From Gemmatimonadota bacterium (lineage in GTDB: Bacteria; 4572-55; J002): DNA of 9,241 nucleotides. Each line of letters begins with the position of its first letter. Within the stretch, counting starts at the first letter, position 1. Made by a program: the position numbers and the translations under genes. The DNA lies in assembly GCA_003697105.1 (NCBI GenBank), contig RFFQ01000122.1, positions 1 to 9,241 on the forward strand, read 5' to 3'. The notes beneath the pieces are model-generated. The model saw only the letters and a program-made list of their open reading frames with translations. It was not told where the DNA came from and made no database searches. Shown one piece after another: positions 6,968-9,241 of the stretch.

Positions 6968-8172
6968 AATGTGTCCGATCTCAACTGAAGGAGAGATTGT
7001 AATTTCAGACTTTGGGGAGCCATGGCTTTGATCTCTTCGCAAGCTTTAGACCATTCATTAATGTGATGTAAATGATAGTGCGCCAGACCCAACATGTAGA
7101 AGACATCTACCCGCAATTGGCGATGCTCTGCCGGGATACGGTGGAGGGCGTTGTTGAGGTGGGAAACAGCCGCCGGATAACGTCCTTCCTGAAGTGCGAT
7201 GAACGCCTGACCCAATGCCACATAACACAACTGGTGGTCTGCCAGATGCGGTTTAAGGGCTTCTAGCTGAGCGCTCCCCTCCGGTAGCGGTTGGTTTTGC
7301 TGCCATGCCAATCGTAATCGGCCCAATAATACCAGTAGAGCATAATTTGGGCGGGACATCGGGAATTCAAGGGCATCGGCTCGATCTAAACAGGATTGAG
7401 CTAAATCAAATTGCCCGGTGTGCGTGTAGGCATACGCTAAGGTTATCAAGGCGACAAAACGCAAATCAACCGGCGTTAATAGCGCCGCCGCCTGTTCGCC
7501 ATACGAAATGGCACGGTCGTATTGCTCGCATTGGGTATATAAATAGGCGCGAGCATACGTGGTTGTTGCCGCAAATTCTGGGGTAGATTCCAAACGGCTC
7601 AATGCCGCCAGTTCCGCTTCACCGCGTGACAAATCGATTAACATCCCATACGCCATCACCCGTTGGTTGTGCAGTTGATATGCCATTTGAGAGGATTGCG
7701 GCGTCTGTTTTGCCGCCAGATCGCATGCTTGCAGAATTTTCAGTGGCTGTTGTAACGTGAGATAAACACTGGCTTGGATCAAATAGGTTTGCGTGTGGTC
7801 TATGTTCGGACTGATGTTTAAGGCGGTTTCGCACCACTTCAATGCGTCATGGGGTCGTTCTAGAAACATGTGTAAATGGGCGGCTTGTATGGCGGCATTG
7901 GCTCTGAAGGCATCGTTTAAGCCCCAGCGGCTGGCTTTTTCAAACTGGGTCAACGCCGATTCGTACTGCTTGAGGTGAACTCGCCACAAGCCGGAAACAT
8001 AATACCGCACCATAAAGCTGACCCAGCCAAAAAAGACGATCAATCCATAAGCGATAAGTTGCCCATTGCTCCAATGAAACCAGATGGGGATAGCAATCAC
8101 TACCGCCAAACCCAGCGTGTAAAGTAAAATTTCCTTGAGGATGTGGAGGAAGGATGTGTTTTCTTCCGGCAT
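6964..8172 (-). CDS. Membrane-anchored TPR-repeat protein (402 aa)
   Basis: Two hydrophobic helices (about 14-34 and 38-60) are followed by a long, probably cytosolic, solenoid of eight or nine TPR-like helix pairs from about residue 62 to the end. Examples are LKQYESALTQFEKA, ERPHDALKWCETALNISP, CEQYDRAISYGEQAAALL, TGQFDLAQSCLDRADAL and EGRYPAAVSHLNNALHRIP. TPR solenoids bind partner proteins; no catalytic motif is visible. Its stop overlaps the phosphatase start (ATGA), so the two are probably translationally coupled and made in similar amounts, which fits a scaffold or input partner (inference). ATG 8172 is preferred: it lies 8 nt after the previous stop, with GAGAAG a few bases upstream. 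TTG at 8187 or 8184 would extend the protein by four or five residues and overlap the upstream gene. Confidence 0.85.
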   Translation of the reverse strand: MPEENTSFLHILKEILLYTLGLAVVIAIPIWFHWSNGQLIAYGLIVFFGWVSFMVRYYVSGLWRVHLKQYESALTQFEKASRWGLNDAFRANAAIQAAHLHMFLERPHDALKWCETALNISPNIDHTQTYLIQASVYLTLQQPLKILQACDLAAKQTPQSSQMAYQLHNQRVMAYGMLIDLSRGEAELAALSRLESTPEFAATTTYARAYLYTQCEQYDRAISYGEQAAALLTPVDLRFVALITLAYAYTHTGQFDLAQSCLDRADALEFPMSRPNYALLVLLGRLRLAWQQNQPLPEGSAQLEALKPHLADHQLCYVALGQAFIALQEGRYPAAVSHLNNALHRIPAEHRQLRVDVFYMLGLAHYHLHHINEWSKACEEIKAMAPQSLKLQSLLQLRSDTL

Positions 8173-8180
8173 AGGGCTTC

Positions 8181-8897
8181 TCAACAACCGCCACGGGCGT
8201 GATATGTGGAGCGGGAATGATGACGGCGTCGTTCTCGTTCTTTTGAGAGCAATTCGTGCTGAAAATGGGTGCCGCTTTCCGCTAAAGCCTGCATGGAGAG
8301 TACCCGGATTTTGGCGCCGATAAGTTCCAGTTCCTTACCGATACCGTGGGCGGTCTCTTCTGTCAAATCGGTTGCCAACAGGGAAGGTGTCCGAAGGAGC
8401 AATTTTGCTTGTGTTTCGTCGCATTCACGCACAATCTGAATGCCTTCGAGTACCTCGTCTTCGTAGCCGGGGGTCACGTCTTCTAAAATCAAGGCAAATC
8501 GATTGGGATCGGGTCGGAACAAGGGTTTTGAGGTGCGCCGGGGATGACGGCGCGGGGAAATTGGCGGTATCGGGGGTACTGGGGGGATGGCACCTGTGGG
8601 TGGCTTCGGGGGAACTTCCGGTGGTGTGTCATCCACATCAAGGTGGAATTTTACCTGCTGAAAAGGAGGTTCCAAAGTGGGAGATTCTCGCCCTTCTAAT
8701 CGTTCACGGACGGTGTATTTATAGATCAGGGCGACGATGGCAGGAATCCAGACCTGCCCAAACCACGGAATTACCATCCCCAAAATCCAGAAGACTTTGG
8801 GGGGTAACTCCTTTTTGGAGCGCTTCGTGACATCAATTAATTGCTGTAACCAAACAAAGAACAGCCAAATGCCAATCACAAAAGTGATAAATTGCAT
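8181..8897 (-). CDS. Two-TM membrane protein with proline-rich linker and L7/L12 C-terminal-like domain (238 aa)
   Basis: Residues 3-21 and 36-60 are membrane helices. With the short basic loop between them they resemble the PLDc_N-type two-helix module found at the N-terminus of cardiolipin synthases and in many small membrane proteins. Residues 90-115 are rich in proline (PPEVPPKPP, IPPVPPIPPISP) and residues 116-130 are basic. Residues about 133-201 follow the pattern of the ribosomal L7/L12 C-terminal domain: FALILEDV, a helix with EVLEGIQIVRE, ETQAKLLLRTPSLL in place of LGLKEAKDLVE..P, then EETAHGIGKELELIGAKIRVL. The tail (218-238) is strongly basic and ends in Gly-Gly-Cys. The L7/L12 likeness is by eye and suggests a protein-docking module, not a ribosomal role. 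It is the first gene of the operon; its Shine-Dalgarno (GGA, 8 nt before ATG) is weak. Confidence 0.8.
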   Translation of the reverse strand: MQFITFVIGIWLFFVWLQQLIDVTKRSKKELPPKVFWILGMVIPWFGQVWIPAIVALIYKYTVRERLEGRESPTLEPPFQQVKFHLDVDDTPPEVPPKPPTGAIPPVPPIPPISPRRHPRRTSKPLFRPDPNRFALILEDVTPGYEDEVLEGIQIVRECDETQAKLLLRTPSLLATDLTEETAHGIGKELELIGAKIRVLSMQALAESGTHFQHELLSKERERRRHHSRSTYHARGGC

Positions 8898-8953
8898 GTT
8901 TTATTCCGCTGGAGATAGGTGGGGGCACATCGCGACGTACCGAGTAGCTTCAA

Positions 8954-8982
8954 AATGTAACCGGATTTACAACGGTTGTCAA
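8954..8982 (-). promoter_or_regulatory. Sigma-70-type promoter of the four-gene operon
   Basis: On the minus strand the -35 box is TTGACA (8977-8982, perfect), the spacer is 17 bp (8960-8976) and the -10 box is TACATT (8954-8959, four of six). Transcription should begin near 8947, leaving a leader of about 50 nt before ATG 8897. An ACAAC-C-GTTGT inverted repeat (8969-8979) covers the inner part of the -35 box and could be an operator. The rest of the 223-bp spacer (8898-9120) is AT-rich with several A- and T-tracts and no reading frame I trust. Confidence 0.75.
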
Positions 8983-9120
8983 CCCCAAGTAAAAAACGTC
9001 TTGAATATTTTTTGAGATGTTGTAGTTTAAACACCGATTTTCTCTCCCATAACCATAGTACACGACAAAACTTGAAAAAAAGTCAACTTTCTTCTACTTT
9101 CTCTGAAAACTCTGGAAAAC

Positions 9121-9241
9121 TCATGTTTTAAAATTGATAAAAGCGTTCATTTTCTCAAAGGCATGGTCGTCGATGTTATTTTGGATGCGGAATCGTTGCA
9201 CGGCGTTGGTGATGAGCAACTTTTGCCGCCCCATGAGAAAG
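9121..9241 (-). CDS. C-terminal 39 residues of an unrecognised protein (5' end outside window)
   Basis: The frame enters from the right edge and stops with TGA at 9121-9123. The visible tail contains MGRQKLLITNAVQRFRIQ and ends DDHAFEKMNAFINFKT. Third codon positions are mostly G or C until the last few codons, as expected for a real gene here, while the sequence after the stop turns sharply AT-rich. It points the same way as all other genes. I do not recognise the family. No clear terminator follows; instead there is a short tandem repeat, CTCTGAAAA-CTCTGGAAAA, at 9101-9119 on the plus strand. A plus-strand frame from ATG 9163 is open to the edge and is the alternative reading. Confidence 0.55.
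   Translation of the reverse strand, partial: FLMGRQKLLITNAVQRFRIQNNIDDHAFEKMNAFINFKT

Noticed and set aside
6968-7042. Upstream ATG at 7042 as the phosphatase start
   Set aside because: It adds 25 polar residues before TM1 that lie wholly within the TPR coding region. ATG 6967 gives the common ATGA overlap and a normal membrane N-terminus.
9055-9086. TTGACT...TACTAT on the minus strand, a possible second operon promoter
   Set aside because: The spacer is 20 bp and the -10 match is weak. The site at 8954-8982 is far better.
9163-9241. Plus-strand frame from ATG 9163 open to the right edge
   Set aside because: It has no well-placed ribosome-binding site, and the minus-strand frame has better third-position base composition and agrees with the direction of all other genes. 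I cannot fully exclude it.

Overview
The window is bacterial. It has consensus sigma-70 promoters (TTGACA, 17 bp, TATGAT or TACATT), Shine-Dalgarno sites, a rho-independent terminator and tightly packed co-directional genes. Every gene I can support lies on the minus strand, so the window is best read from right to left. A multi-repeat secreted protein together with a HAMP/PP2C (SpoIIE-type) phosphatase and a membrane TPR protein suggests an environmental bacterium with complex signalling, perhaps Chloroflexota. That assignment is an inference from gene style only, and there is no marker gene in the window.

Right edge (9241 to 9121): the last 39 codons of an unrecognised gene. A 223-bp AT-rich spacer follows, carrying a very good promoter (-35 at 8977-8982, -10 at 8954-8959).

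Operon (8897 to 5294, ending at a terminator at 5082-5118): four genes with spacings of 8 nt, an ATGA overlap of 4 nt, and 9 nt. They are (i) a two-TM membrane protein with a proline-rich linker and a cytosolic domain resembling the C-terminal domain of ribosomal protein L7/L12, (ii) a two-TM protein with 8-9 TPR-like units, (iii) a two-TM HAMP plus coiled coil plus SpoIIE/PP2C phosphatase with almost no extracellular sensor loop and with Ser-326 in place of a normally conserved metal-binding Asp, and (iv) a YciA/BACH-type hotdog acyl-CoA thioesterase. The first three share a plan of two N-terminal TM helices plus a cytosolic interaction or output domain. They could form a membrane signalling assembly, with the TPR and L7/L12-like proteins giving input to the phosphatase. 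That is inference.

Left half (4943 to beyond position 1): one continuous open frame of 1647 codons with no stop in the window. It encodes a very large secreted protein: a Sec signal peptide, a fibronectin-III-like domain, then at least 13 complete Ig-like modules of 107-123 residues and the start of a fourteenth. The modules are separated by Asp-triplet linkers (DDD..PP). The gene has its own strong promoter (5036-5064) and a 21-bp near-perfect inverted repeat just downstream of the predicted start of transcription. The C-terminus, which would show how the protein is anchored, is outside the window. The many open frames on the plus strand of this region are shadows of the repeat gene.
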